DNA from: Lantana camara
Taxonomy: Eukaryota; Streptophyta; Magnoliopsida; Lamiales; Verbenaceae
Assembly: GCA_037501455.1 (NCBI GenBank)
Contig: CM074862.1
Span: forward strand, 83,382,001 to 83,446,000
DNA: 64,000 nucleotides
Direction: 5' to 3'
The translations under genes and the position numbers were made by a program. Positions within the stretch are counted from its first letter, which is position 1. Each line of letters starts with the position of its first letter. This document shows positions 40,280-51,993 of this stretch, piece after piece. A model generated the notes under the pieces. It worked only from the letters and a program-made list of their open reading frames with translations. It made no database searches and was not told where the DNA came from.

Positions 40280-42952
40280 ATGGCAACCAAAAACCCTCTT
40301 GTATCGATCCTCGAGTCAAACAAGTTGACTGGTCCCAACTATTCTGATTGGCTGAGGAATCTAAAAATTATTTTAGATTCTGAGAAGAGAACTTATGTTC
40401 TCTTCGAAGGGGAGCCTAGTCCTGAAGGGGAGGCTCCCACTCGGGCCGAGCGGGATGCGATTCAGAAGTGGAAGGATGATAATCTCCAAGCCCGTTGCCT
40501 TATGTTGGCTAACATGTCTCCGGACTTGCAAAGGCAACATGAGGCCATGGAATTTGCTTGGGAGATTTACGACCACTTAGAGCAACTTTACCGCCCTCAT
40601 GAACGTGTTACAAGGTATAACACTTCAAAGGAATTATTCCACTTGAGAATGAGGGAAGGTTCAAGTGTCCATGAATATGGACTCAAGTTTCTTGCCCTTA
40701 CTGAGAAACTTGCTTCCATGGACATGCCACTGAAAGATGAGCTTTCAGTGGATTTGTTGCTAGCTTCGCTCCCACCATCATTCAACCCATTTGTCCTTAA
40801 CTTCAACATGAATCATGCTGGTGCTACTGTAGCTGAGCTGATTAGTCAGCTTGTGACTGCTGAAAGCACGATCAAGAAGGACAATAAGGTTTTGATGGTG
40901 AATGCTCCATCTTCCTCTTCTAGGCCTTCTAAAGGTAAGGGCAAGAAAGCCCAAAAGAAGAAGAAGAAACCCCTTAGGCCCACTGGTGGCATTTCTAAGG
41001 GGAAGGCCCAAAAGAAGAAGCGTGATCAGAAAGAGGATGTTTGCTTCCATTGTGGCAAAGCGGGACATTGGAGGAGAAACTGCCCAGAGTACAAGGCTAC
41101 TCTGAAGAAAGGTATCTTTCTCGTTGAAGTAAATCTTTCTATTAATTCTAGTTCTTGGGTACTTGATACCGGTTGTGGAACTCACATCTGTAATGATGTA
41201 CAGATGCTAAGTGAAGTCCAACAACTCAAAGAAGGAGAATGTGTCTTGAAGATCGGCGATGGCTCAAACGTTGAAGCTCGAGCTTTAGGCACAATTAGAT
41301 TAGATTTAGGTAGTTTTGAGTTAGTATTAAATAAAGTCCTTTATGTACCGAATATTATTCGTAATATAATTTCAGTTCCAATATTAGATTGTGAAGGTTA
41401 TGAAACTTATATTAAGAATGGTAAATACTTTATCAAACGGAACAACTCTTCCGTTCATATCGGTACTCTAAGTAATGGACTTTACCTAACTCAAAATATC
41501 AATATTATGAATATACAACGAGAAACAAAGCGTAAGAGAGATGACAAAGTTTCAGCTCCCTTATGGCACGCTAGATTAGGACACATTTCCAAGAACAGAA
41601 TTAGCAAGATAAACACTTTAGGATCATTCTCTGAAAATGATCTCAAAGAGTTAACTTCTTGCGAATCCTGTCTCAAAGGAAAAATGTCCAAAGTCCCCTT
41701 TAAGGGAACTGTGGAACGTGCCACTAAGGTTTTGGATTTGATCCATACTGATGTTTGTGGACCGCTTAGTGTAAGCACTAGAAGCAATCATCAGTATTTC
41801 ATAACCTTTACTGATGACTTTAGTCGGTATGGTTATGTATACTTAATGAAGTATAAATCTGAAGCTTTTGAGAAATTCTTAGAATTTCAAAAGGAGGTTG
41901 AGAACCAAACTGGTCACAAGATCAAAGCACTTCGATCTGATCGAGGAGGCGAATATCTTAGTGAAGAATTCCTTAATCATCTCAAAGATAATGGGATTAT
42001 CTCTCAGTGGACTCCTCCGGGAACTCCTCAGCTTAATGGAGTTTCTGAGAGAAGGAATCGAACCCTACTTGATATGGTTCATTCCATGATGAGTTTTACT
42101 GACTTACCACCTTCTTTCTGGGGTTATGCCCTAGAAAGTGCAGCAAAGATTCTGAATCTAGTTCCCTCTAAGTCAGTCCCCAAGACGCCCTATGAAATGT
42201 GGCATGGTAAAATCCCTAGTTATTCTTACTTAAGAATTTGGGGTTGTCCTGCTTACGTGAAGAGGACAGTGGGAGATAAGTTAGAATCTCGTTCTAACTT
42301 ATGCTACTTTGTAGGTTATCCTAAGGAATCCATAGGATACTACTTCTATGATCAATCTGAACAAAAGGTGTTTGTTTCCAGAAATGCCACTTTTCTTGAG
42401 GAACCGTTCCTTAAAGAAAAGAAAGGCAAGATCATAGAATTAGAAGAAGTACAAAGTGACCCCACACCACCCACTGAAGAAACGTCCCACTCTGATCAAC
42501 CACAACCAATCACGAATTTCGATACACATGTAAATCCTCCTCTAAGGCGTTCTGAACGCACTCCTAGACAGCCGGAGAGATGGTATGGATTCTTCCATGA
42601 AATCTCTCAAAAGGATAATGATCCTTCAACATATGAGGAGGCACTTTCAGATTCTGACTCTGAACAGTGGATAGAAGCCATGAAATCCGAAATGGATTCC
42701 ATGAACTCCAACCAAGTTTGGACCTTGGCAGATTTGCCTGATGGGGTCAAACCCATAGGTTGCAAATGGATCTTTAAGAGAAAGCTTGGAGTTGATGGAA
42801 GCATTGCAGCCTACAAAGCAAGACTGGTTGCAAAAGGATTCACTCCGAGACCCGGCGTGGACTTTGACGAAACCTTTTCACCAGTTGCAATGCAAAAGTC
42901 CATTCGAATCATGCTTGCCATTGCTGCATATTATGACTATGAGATATGGTAA
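40280..42952 (+). CDS. Copia Gag - protease - integrase - RT start, open fragment
   Basis: 890 codons up to the TAA at the point where the RT passes from YEIW to MDVKTAFLNG. All residues expected for knuckle, protease and integrase are visible. Confidence 0.9.
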   Translation: MATKNPLVSILESNKLTGPNYSDWLRNLKIILDSEKRTYVLFEGEPSPEGEAPTRAERDAIQKWKDDNLQARCLMLANMSPDLQRQHEAMEFAWEIYDHLEQLYRPHERVTRYNTSKELFHLRMREGSSVHEYGLKFLALTEKLASMDMPLKDELSVDLLLASLPPSFNPFVLNFNMNHAGATVAELISQLVTAESTIKKDNKVLMVNAPSSSSRPSKGKGKKAQKKKKKPLRPTGGISKGKAQKKKRDQKEDVCFHCGKAGHWRRNCPEYKATLKKGIFLVEVNLSINSSSWVLDTGCGTHICNDVQMLSEVQQLKEGECVLKIGDGSNVEARALGTIRLDLGSFELVLNKVLYVPNIIRNIISVPILDCEGYETYIKNGKYFIKRNNSSVHIGTLSNGLYLTQNINIMNIQRETKRKRDDKVSAPLWHARLGHISKNRISKINTLGSFSENDLKELTSCESCLKGKMSKVPFKGTVERATKVLDLIHTDVCGPLSVSTRSNHQYFITFTDDFSRYGYVYLMKYKSEAFEKFLEFQKEVENQTGHKIKALRSDRGGEYLSEEFLNHLKDNGIISQWTPPGTPQLNGVSERRNRTLLDMVHSMMSFTDLPPSFWGYALESAAKILNLVPSKSVPKTPYEMWHGKIPSYSYLRIWGCPAYVKRTVGDKLESRSNLCYFVGYPKESIGYYFYDQSEQKVFVSRNATFLEEPFLKEKKGKIIELEEVQSDPTPPTEETSHSDQPQPITNFDTHVNPPLRRSERTPRQPERWYGFFHEISQKDNDPSTYEEALSDSDSEQWIEAMKSEMDSMNSNQVWTLADLPDGVKPIGCKWIFKRKLGVDGSIAAYKARLVAKGFTPRPGVDFDETFSPVAMQKSIRIMLAIAAYYDYEIW

Positions 42953-43645
42953 ATGGATGTGAAAACTGCCTTTCTCAATGGTGACATTGACAAAGACATT
43001 TATATGGAGCAACCCATAGGTTTCACATTCAGTGGGAGTGAGCAAAAGGTTTGCAAACTCCAAAGATCAATCTATGGATTGAAACAAGCTTCTAGGAATT
43101 GGAACATTCGATTTGATGAATCGGTCAAAGCGTTTGGCTTCATCCAAATTTCGAATGAATCATGTGTGTATAGAAAGGAATTGGAGACCTCAGTGCAATT
43201 CTTAGTACTTTATGTTGATGACATCCTTCTTGTTGGGAATTCGAAGGATGACATGAAAGTGACTAAGTTATGGTTATCGAACCAATTCGAGATGAAAGAT
43301 CTTGGTGATGCGTCCTATATCCTTGGAATTAAAATCTATAGAGATAGATCTAGAAGGTTAATAGGACTATCACAGTCGATGTACATTGACAAAGTATTGA
43401 AGAGATTCAATATGGAGTCTGCAAAGGTTAAGAACCTTCCTATGAGTGTAGGAACATGTCTTTCAAAGAAGATGTGTCCTAAGACTAACCTTGAGAAGGA
43501 AAGAATGACTCATACACCTTATGCATCAGCAATAGGTAGCATAATGTATGCAATGTTATGTACTCGACCGGATGTGGCTTATGCACTTAGTGTAACGAGT
43601 CGTTTCCAATCTGACCCTGGAGATGGTCACTGGGCTGCCGTGTAG
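42953..43645 (+). CDS. Copia RT core fragment
   Basis: 230 codons in the same frame, starting MDVKTAFLNG and including YGLKQASRNW and the catalytic YVDD; ends at TAG before the RNase H connection. Confidence 0.85.
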   Translation: MDVKTAFLNGDIDKDIYMEQPIGFTFSGSEQKVCKLQRSIYGLKQASRNWNIRFDESVKAFGFIQISNESCVYRKELETSVQFLVLYVDDILLVGNSKDDMKVTKLWLSNQFEMKDLGDASYILGIKIYRDRSRRLIGLSQSMYIDKVLKRFNMESAKVKNLPMSVGTCLSKKMCPKTNLEKERMTHTPYASAIGSIMYAMLCTRPDVAYALSVTSRFQSDPGDGHWAAV

Positions 43646-44200
43646 AATATTCTTAAGTACTTGAAAAGTACTAAAGATTTATTCTTAGTTTACGGAGGTC
43701 AGAAAGATCTTACTATCGAAGGATACTGCGATGCAAGCTTTGCATCTGACTTAGATGATTTTAAGTCAATGTCAGGATACATTTTCTGCCTAAACGGCGG
43801 AGCAGTGAGTTGGAAGAGTTCCAAGCAAACAACCACTGCAGATTCGACCACTGAGGCCGAATACTTAGCTACAAATGATGCAGCTAAGGAAGGTGTTTGG
43901 ATTAGAAACTTCATTCAAGAGTTGAATGTTGTTCCTAGCATGAAAGACCCCATTACTGTGTTTTGTGACAACACTGGGGCGGTTGCTCAAGCAAGAGAAC
44001 CAAGATCTCACCAACGGACCAAGCACATTATGAGGAAGTATCACCTAATCCGTGATATTATCAAAAGAGGAGATGTGCGAATTGAGAGGGTCACATCAGC
44101 AGAGAACGTGGCAGATCCACTTACTAAACCCCTTAGTCGAGAAGCTTTCCAAGGTCATCTTCAGAAGATGGGACTTAGAATAGCTTTAGAATGGCTTTGA
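43646..44200 (+). CDS. Copia RNase H fragment
   Basis: Same frame after the TAG. RNase H residues in YCDASFASD, TEAEYLA and VFCDNTGA; ends at the true stop 16 nt before the 3' LTR. Confidence 0.85.
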   Translation, partial: NILKYLKSTKDLFLVYGGQKDLTIEGYCDASFASDLDDFKSMSGYIFCLNGGAVSWKSSKQTTTADSTTEAEYLATNDAAKEGVWIRNFIQELNVVPSMKDPITVFCDNTGAVAQAREPRSHQRTKHIMRKYHLIRDIIKRGDVRIERVTSAENVADPLTKPLSREAFQGHLQKMGLRIALEWL

Positions 44201-44204
44201 CGGG

Positions 44205-44216
44205 CAAGTGGGAGAT
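44205..44216 (+). other. Copia polypurine tract
   Basis: AAGTGGGAGA directly before the 3' LTR; primer site for plus-strand synthesis. Confidence 0.8.
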
Positions 44217-46157
44217 TGTTAGGAATAGTGCCCTAGAAAGCCGATTGAATATCCGCTTTGTGCTTTTCCTTATTGTAATCACAGACAATCTTTGAATAAA
44301 ATAACGGATTGAGGCAACACTTCTTTATATGCTCTTGTTTGGTATGCGTTTACTTTAGCTGTGCATGTATGAGAACTCCCCTAATCCTGATGACTTTAGG
44401 ACTCTACCATTTAGGTGAAATGGTTCATGAAACGAGCCCTATATCACATAAGTCATGATTAGTAAAATACTCCAAGCAGATGAGTCCTACAGACAGTGGG
44501 AGTGTCAACCTGACTCCTCTAAGGCTTGCTTGTGGGATCACGCCCTTAAGAAGGACCACCTTGTTTCATGGAGGTGCAAAGTGTATAGTTGATACGTGCG
44601 TGATACATGAGGGTGCTTACTTTAATAAGTAAGTTCACTGAGGTGCCCCGTGTGAGAACATTCCTGAATGGGAAAGGAAGTTTCTATTTCAGGAAATGGA
44701 AACTTCCAGATTAGGAAATATCTCACGAGTCATTGATGTGATTAATTGATCCTTAGACTTGAGGTTCCTTGTCACTTTATGAGTTAACTCTGTAGTCTTA
44801 GGTATAAGCTTTAAAGGGTGTCGCCTTAGACAACTGATTCAAGGCTTATGCTGGGGCTGCACAAGTGATTCATGAAAGTGAATGAGAATCAAGAAAGGAC
44901 CTACACTTGCATATGCAAGGTGATCTCTTATTGTGTGAGTCATTCATATGCCATATGGAGTCCTTGGCCAAGGCAGTAGATCAAGACATCAAGAAAAGGG
45001 TTTCTTGGATTGAGATCAAATGGATATGAAATGCACTTAGCTTTAAGACCGGATTATTAGGGTTCTGATTATTCCCTTGCCCTAGATCTTGGTTGAGAGA
45101 TAGTAAGTAGGAGGATTGTATCTCACATGAATCAATGACTTAAAGGTTCTGTCGAATCCGAACATTCCAATTCAGCTAGGGGTTAAACACCTGTTGCTAG
45201 ACTATGGTCGTTTAATCTGTGGACTGATTAATTAATTAGTGAATTAATTAATTGGGGTCACTGCTAATTGAATTGAGAACCTAGAGGGTCACACACAACA
45301 ACTTGGTTACATGAGTTGAGGCTTGAAAATGATTAAACGAGTTAATCGAGCCTAGAGGGTTCCACACGTGTGAAGCCACACGTGTGGGTCACGTGAGTGA
45401 CACGTGTCAAGGACACGTGTCACACACGTGAATATATATGTATATGTTAAATAATTAATGTGTTAATTATTTAATAGACTTTGGTTTAATTTTGAATTAA
45501 AAAGAAAGTCTAATTTTGGAGAAAATAATCTAGTTAATTAATTATGAATTAATTAATTAGATAAAAATAAGTTATTTATTTTATAATAAATAAAGTATAA
45601 AATTATCCAAAAATAGTTTGGATATTTTTAAGCTCTCTTAGAAGTTGACTAGAATTAGAATTCAAAGTCAAAGTTGGAAAATACTTGATAATCAAGTAAT
45701 AGGAGAGAGAGGAACCAAATCCTTGTTCAACAAGGATTTGGATCGGCAACTCCCTCCTATATATAGGGGAGCTCGAGCTCCCCTTTAGAGCTAATTGACA
45801 ATTCTTGGTTCATGTGTTGAACACCTTCCTTTCTCCAAGATTAAATTAAACCCTAGGTTAAGCCTAAACACTAACTAGAGAACTAGCATCCTTACTAGTT
45901 AGATTGTGATCAAGTTGGTGGACTTTCTCTAGAGACTTCAAGTTAGAAGTTTGAAGATTCGAGCTTTACCAAGGAGAGGGGATCAAGCCGCGAGAAGAGC
46001 GTTCTTGGGTGGCTTGAAACGCTTCAAGAAAGAATTAAAAGAAAAGTAAGTTTTCTATCTTTATGAATTTGGTTACACGATTGCGAGTTCAAGGTCCTTT
46101 GTTGGGAAATTTTTTTTTTTTTAAATTCCGCTGCTTTCTGATTCGTGTTTTCCAACA
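44217..46157 (+). repeat. Copia copy 2 3' LTR (1941 bp)
   Basis: Matches the 5' LTR except for a 12-bp length difference near 45716-45730, a 2-bp difference in the G-box cluster (45365-45430) and a few substitutions. TATATATA at 45758-45765. It could drive transcription rightward, antisense to copy 5. Confidence 0.96.
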
Positions 46158-48464
46158 ATCATTCTGGCTAATTTCTCTCGGTTGTGAGGACAATCTTTCG
46201 CAAAGTGTCCCTTCTTTTTGCAAGCAAAGCATCGACCAGTCCGCCTGTTTCTGAAAGGTTTACGTCTGAAGTATCTGAGACGTTTTCTCTTTTTCTCCTT
46301 TCTTTCGGCAAGTCCTTTCTTTTGACTCTTTGGATGAGAACAATTGCATTCTTCTTTGGATTCGCATTTAATCTCAAGATGAGATTTCTTGCATGCCCTC
46401 TTTAGGACTGATTTGTTCTTCATTAAGGACTTGAACATTGTTTGTTGCTCACAGAGTTTGTCGATTGTGGTAATAGCAATCTGGTGGATTTCTCCAAGAG
46501 AAAGCTGTGGAATTTCTCTTCTCGAGGCGGTTATGGCTCTGTGGAGTTCAGGCTGGATCTCTTGAGGAAGAGATGCAATGTACACGTGCTTGAGATTTGG
46601 ATCATTATACCCATTAAGGGCATAATATAGCTCTGACATTCTTTTGAAATGGAAATCCAAATCTGGCTTGTTCAGAGAACAACACTTCATGGCGAAGTAG
46701 CTCTGCTGGATCATCTTCTGATAGAGAGTATGGTCACCTATGAACTCAAGGTGAAGTGCTAACAATGCCATGGGAGCGGTTGCTTGCACATACTGGATCT
46801 GTCTGTATTCTCCCAATGATTGGAACCATTCACGTAATGTTCCTGTGAATCGTGACACAAACTCCCTTAAGACAGTAGGGAGATGAGGTTCTTTGATTCT
46901 TTGGAGATCGATCCATGCCGCAAAGGTTTGTAACCTTTCTTTCCTTTTTCCCACTGGAACATCATCAAATGTGAACCATGGGCCATTGGTTGGCTTAGAT
47001 GGTCCAGAATCTGTGGTCTGGAACTCTGGAGGTTCTTCCATTATTGGTTCATCATATTCTTGAGGAGGTTGATCTTGATGGAATCCAAAGTTTGGATCAT
47101 CTGCCATAAAGATCTGAGAGATGTCTGCAACTTTATCTTCACTGGACTGGGAAAAGGATTGTTCTGAAGAGATTTCAGAATCATTGTGTTGGGAACTGGA
47201 TCTTTCTGAAGAAGCTTCTGATTCAGAGTATTGAGAACTAGAATCATTTGAAGAGGCATCTTCATTTCTGATAGGCTCTTTTTGGATATTATGATCAGAA
47301 GGATTTCTAATCATCAATGTAGAAGAATGTTCCCCAACTTTTTCTTTGTTTTTCTCCGTTGAAGAAGGAGAGGCTTTTGTTGGCTTAGGCCTTGGAGGAG
47401 GTGGCTTAAAAGGAATATCAGATACCATGAAAAATTGGCTTGATGGATTAGGATAAGATGGTGGGTCGTAGAGAGAAAGTGTAATGGGTGTAGGAAGAAA
47501 GGGAAGTGTAGAAGTAGAACTTCTCTTCCTGTCTTGCTCCATGTAAGCAAGATCCTTCTTGAGTTGTCTGATTTCTCTCTCTTTCTGGTCGAATTCTGGA
47601 CCCATCCTTCTTAGGGAAAGAAGCTGTCTGAGTTCTTTGTCAAGAAGCTCAATTCTGGCAACTACTCTTTTGTACATCTGATCAAGCTCCCGAGAGATTG
47701 TATTCACTTTCTGGTTGGTATCCTGAATATGGGATAAAACCTTATCAACCTTAGAATCAAGTTGGATTAAGGCTTTATTCTGAGCTCTGGCATTTGTGGT
47801 TTGCCCGTTCAATACTTCTTCTCCTTGGGACAGAGAGGAAGTTGTTCCTCCATCAGGGTTGACTGTGGTAGTCTGGACATAAGGTCGGATTGCAACCTTA
47901 TTTTCTGTACTTCTTTCTGCAGGTGGAAAACTGGTGCCCAAACTATGTATCATCATGCAAGGTTGGCATGGTATCACCGGTGGTGGAAGGCATGGAGGCA
48001 CTTCTTGCCTACAGTTCTTTGGTTTCTGCTGTTGCTGTTCTGCCTTCTGCTGTTGCTGTTCTGCCTTAAGGATGGCTAACGCCTCATCATAACAAGACAA
48101 GGGTTGTGCGACTGTCGGTGGATCTGGATTTGGTTCTTTGGGTTTATAGGTCCTGCAAGGAAGATCTTTCTTTCTTGCTTTCCTTCGTCTTCTTCTCCGA
48201 CTAGCTTCACTTTCATCATCGTCGTCGGAGTCGGATTCTTCATCGCAAGAACATCCAGGGTCACACATGGATGGGTCAGCATCCCATATGAAGTGGCCAT
48301 CAACTTTGTCTGTGTAAGACTCCTTTCCATCGGGGAAGAAGGAGTTTACTGGAAGGTACCCTAGGATTAGGTACGTTTCTCTGCTTGTCGGTATCACTGG
48401 CTGAATCATCAGCTGTTTGAAGATTGGACTTGAAAAAGATGGAGTATCTTCTTGAGGTTGCTTT
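46158..48464 (-). CDS. Post-movement-protein to zinc knuckle part of type B polyprotein (copy 5)
   Basis: Open from the truncation near 48464 down to the copia junction. Acidic/basic tract, two KAEQQQQ units, coiled coil, coat protein and CFACKKKGHFAKDC near 46240-46200. The movement protein itself is missing. Continues, beyond copia, into the fragment ending at 33350. Confidence 0.85.
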
Positions 48465-49214
48465 CAACAAGCTACTCAAGATACTCACTTACACAGAGAT
48501 ACTAGGGACCGTAGCAATAGACCATTCCATGGAAATTATCTAATTTCTGATGTACAGGATCCTCATAAGAGGCAAGTACAGAGCATACTCTTAAGATAAT
48601 TAGGAGTATATCATAGTAGACCCTTTGAGGGTATGGAAGAACTAGAAAGAAGGCTTTAAGCTAGAAAGGAAAACATCAGAGATAAGAAACTTGATTTTAT
48701 TTCCAAACTCTTTACAAAGGACTCAAACTCTAACCAAGTCTCTAACCCAGTCTGAGTAAAATGAAAACCGAAGCCTCCCTTATATAGGCAAACTTCCGGA
48801 TTTCAGACGCGGAATTAAAACTCAAATTATATGGCGGGTACACTTCTGGGCCCCATCGCCTCATATAATTGAGATTCTTTTCCTCCACTAAGTGCAATAA
48901 TGCACACTAAAGGCCAAAACATACTGGCCGACAAAGGAAAATGGTGCGCAGACCACTAACAAAAAGCAAGGGCTAAAGACAACTGGCCCTGACTCAGCAA
49001 TCACATAACAGCACGCAATAAAGCAAGCCTAAACAATGGCCGACACAACATAAAGTAAAGATACAAAAGTCTTCATGGTAGGACCTACAAAGACTTTTAA
49101 GGCTGAGGATGACCTAAATGGCTGACAAAGACATTAGAGAGATAAGATTCTCTTTATGTCATTTTCTTCTTTAGTCATCTTCATTATTTGCAGCAAGCTT
49201 CCTCAATACTCTTT
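48465..49214 (-). promoter_or_regulatory. Viral promoter and 3' noncoding region (copy 6)
   Basis: Minus-strand TATATAA at 48786-48780, stem-loop 49097-49066. Leader is cut at TTCAACAAGC, so primer site and gene start are missing downstream. Confidence 0.7.
49066..49097 (-). other. Conserved 32-nt stem-loop (copy 6)
   Basis: Same hairpin as in the other copies, about 118 nt behind the stop at 49215. Confidence 0.75.
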
Positions 49215-49465
49215 TCAGAGTGAATTCCATTCTTCATCAGGAAGATAACTAGCTCTTGGATCCCCGATCTCATTGGCAAAGATATGATGGATGCTTCGCA
49301 TATACATATCTTGGCAGTGCTCGACCCAAACATAAGTAGTCTGAGTTTTGTCGAACAAGGCAAGATGTTCAGGGGTTTGTTCTCTGATAGATGTGCATTT
49401 CTGGATATTGTTTATCCCAAAAGAGAAGGGATTTATGTTGGAACTTTCAAAATCGAAATGCACTG

Positions 49466-51296
49466 GTTATGACTCAAGAGCAAGTGTCTTTGACATGGTT
49501 GGTGATCCCCATTATGCTGCTGAGGGAAGTTGCTTAGGACTGAAATGAATACAGGCAATCCTCTTCGGAAGGATTGGATTGCTGCAATAGTAGTCGGACC
49601 CAAGAACTCTGGTATTGGGAAGACTACTTTGTTCTGGTAGAACGGAAGGGAGAATCCCTTGACTAACCCATTGTGGTATAGATCTGCAATGAAATCCAAG
49701 TCTTGAACCATATGGAGGTCAATGATAACCCTTAACGGTTCATTCTGTGGTTGGAAACACTTAAACCCTGTGGGAGTATGGATATTATCCATAATTTGAT
49801 TGAGTGTTTCAACTTTCTTTCTGTGGAAGATATACTCCTGTAATTCCATGATATTATCATAGAATCTTTGGTCAGAAATACTGAGAATTTTCTGTTGGAG
49901 CTCAGGAGGGAGACCTGTAAGGAAATTCTTTTTCTCATAGTAGAGAAATAGTTTTTCCAAACGGTAACCAAGAAGAATTAATCTTCTTTCTTCTTCCAGC
50001 TTCTGAACCTTCTTCTGGAGAAGCTCGATCTTTAGATGTGAGAGGTCAAGATTTTGGCTCATAAGATCAATCTGCTGCTGCAGGAGATGAACAGTAGAGG
50101 AGGTGATGGCTTTAAGCTTTTCACCAAAAAAGATGGTGGAGGAGGACTCCATTTTCTTTTTCTTGCTGGAATGTTTGCTATAATGTTTATCATAGCAAGT
50201 GACTTTTATAGGCGCCTTTGTCTGGAGAAAGTAATCACCTCTGTCTGGAATCTTTAAAGGTGAAGGAGTCTGGTAGATTTGTTTCAAGTGTTTGACAGCT
50301 GCCGTCTGTTTCTTACCCCAAGGGGGGGCTTTCTTTCTGAGCATCTTGGAAAGCTGACTCGTGTATCTGGAGCATTGTGGAAGGAAGTCCTTGATATGAT
50401 TGACTATTCCAAGAAACTGTTGAATTTCTTTTGTAGTCAGATTATCTTCTGGGAACCTGAGAAGTTCCTGTGCAATGTGAGGACCTGGCTTGTATTTTCC
50501 TTCTGAAATTTCCATTCCAAGAAACTCGATGGAAGATTGTCCAATGAGACTCTTTTTCTCTGAGAGCATGATTCCATACTCTTGGACAATTTCATGGAAC
50601 TGTGAGAGGAGTGCCCTGTGAGATTTCTCATTTTCAGAGAAGAGGAGGATATCGTCAATGTAGACTAAGGCACTATGCAGGATGGGTTCAAAGATACGGG
50701 TCATGGCTTTTTGGAATAGTGATGGAGCGGTCTTGAGACCAAAAGGCATGACGGTCCATTGGTATTGGGCATTAGGTATACAGAAAGCAGTTTTGTACCT
50801 ATCTTTTGGATCAATACCAAGTTGCCAAAATCCTGCCTTGAGATCCAACTTAGAGAAGATTTGGGCTTGGGCCAAATGTGAGAAACGCATTTGGGCTTGA
50901 GGTATTGGGAATTTATCATCTGCAAGGAAGTGATTAAGTGGCTTATAATCAATTACAAGCCTCTTTTTACCTCTGACTTGTTCAGCCCGTTTGTTGACAT
51001 AGAATGCCTGGCACGCCCAGTTGGATGTGGTGGATTCAATCAATCCGAGTTTCTCCAGTTGAGAACATTCAGCATAGCATCCTTTGAGTCTTGAGGCAAG
51101 ATCATAGAATTCCTTGGATGCTTCTGTGAGTGCATAGATCTTCTGAGTTGTAGTATAAGGTAGGAAGTACCTCTTATACTTAATTCCATTGGGGAGAATG
51201 GTGAGCTTTTGAGCTCTGTGATAAAGATCAAACCCAATGAGAAGATCTTTTCCATGCAGCTTGCTTCCAATGACCTTCATCCAGATTATACAATCT
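49466..51296 (-). CDS. RT - module B fragment (copy 6)
   Basis: RT with YIDD near 50660 and most of module B; the pre-RT 150 bp are missing. Ends at a 4-bp deletion within module B. Confidence 0.8.
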
Positions 51297-51990
51297 GGAA
51301 GAATTGTATCCCTATAGGATATCTTGTGATCAGCGATGTTTTGAACTGTTGGCCATCTGCTGCTTGGAAGTACTCGTAGTGAGTTGTCCATGTTGCCTTA
51401 GGTAGGATGTCTGGATTCATCATGGACTTCATGGCTCCTGTATCCAAAAATCCGATTGCTTTGATTGGTCTGTCATACTTCGAGGGAAGTATATGGATCT
51501 GGATATGTGGAGACGGGAAAATCTCTTGAGTGATGCATTCTGACTGGAGGATCGGTAGTACTTGATCATTGTCAGAATCAGAGGAGGTGGAACCATCATC
51601 TTGGACTGCAAAGATGGTTTCTTCTGTTTGCCCATCTTGTTCTGAGAACAAGGATTCAACCTCTGCATCATTGAGATTGGTGTTTATGCTTTGTTGGACA
51701 TGAGAAATCATTCTGGCTGATTTCTCTCGGTTGTGAGGACAATCTTTCGCAAAGTGTCCCTTCTTTTTGCAAGCAAAGCATCGATCTGTCCGCCTGTTTC
51801 TGAAAGGTTTACGTTTGAAGTATCTGAGACGTTTTCTCTTTTTCACCTTTCTTTCAGCAAGTCCTTTCTTTTGGCTCTTTGGATGAGAACAGTTGCATTC
51901 TTCTTTGGATTTGCATTTAATCTCAAGATGAGATTTCTTGCATGCCTTCTTTAGGACTGATTTGTTCTTCATTAAGGACTTGAACATTGT
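51297..51990 (-). CDS. Zinc knuckle - protease fragment (copy 6)
   Basis: CFACKKKGHFAKDC near 51785-51745 and DTGAMKSM near 51440; ends at a one-base deletion before the RT. Confidence 0.8.
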
Positions 51991-51993
51991 TTA

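Larger units (their letters stand above)
40280..44200 (+). pseudogene. Copia gag-pol polyprotein with two nonsense codons
   Basis: One frame of 1307 codons from ATG 40280 to TGA 44198-44200, interrupted by TAA 42950-42952 and TAG 43643-43645. Order: Gag, CCHC knuckle CFHCGKAGHWRRNC (near residue 255), protease LDTGCGTHIC (near 295), integrase HHCC (near 430-470), DDE core with HTDVCGP, RSDRGGEY and NGVSERRN (about 490-590), RT with YVDDILLVGN (near 978), RNase H with DASFASDLDDFKS and STTEAEYLA (from about 1150). Both stops are C-to-T or G-to-A changes (CAA to TAA by comparison with copy 1; a Trp codon expected at the second). They separate RT and RNase H from the rest. Confidence 0.93.
36002..46157 (+). 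mobile_element. Ty1/copia LTR retrotransposon, copy 2, complete, nested in pararetrovirus copy 5
   Basis: 10.16 kb with LTRs 36002-37932 and 44217-46157, primer-binding site 37935-37947, leader, gag-pol 40280-44200 and polypurine tract just before the 3' LTR. A 5-bp target duplication ATCAT stands at 35997-36001 and 46158-46162. The LTRs differ by only a few substitutions and two small indels, so insertion is young. It interrupts the viral gene between zinc knuckle and protease. Its own gag-pol has two nonsense codons, so it is not autonomous now. Ty1/copia order (integrase before RT) is clear; lineage not assigned. Confidence 0.97.
32710..48464 (-). other. Endogenous pararetrovirus copy 5, component type B, split by copia copy 2
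   Basis: Viral parts 32710-36001 and 46158-48464 are contiguous once the copia element and one ATCAT duplicate are ignored. The copy begins tail-to-tail with copy 4 at ACTCTTAAG, within its own leader, and stops at about 48464 in the region just after the movement protein, where it is fused to the leader of copy 6. About 1.2 kb (movement protein, gene start, primer site, part of the leader) is missing at that junction. Confidence 0.88.
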
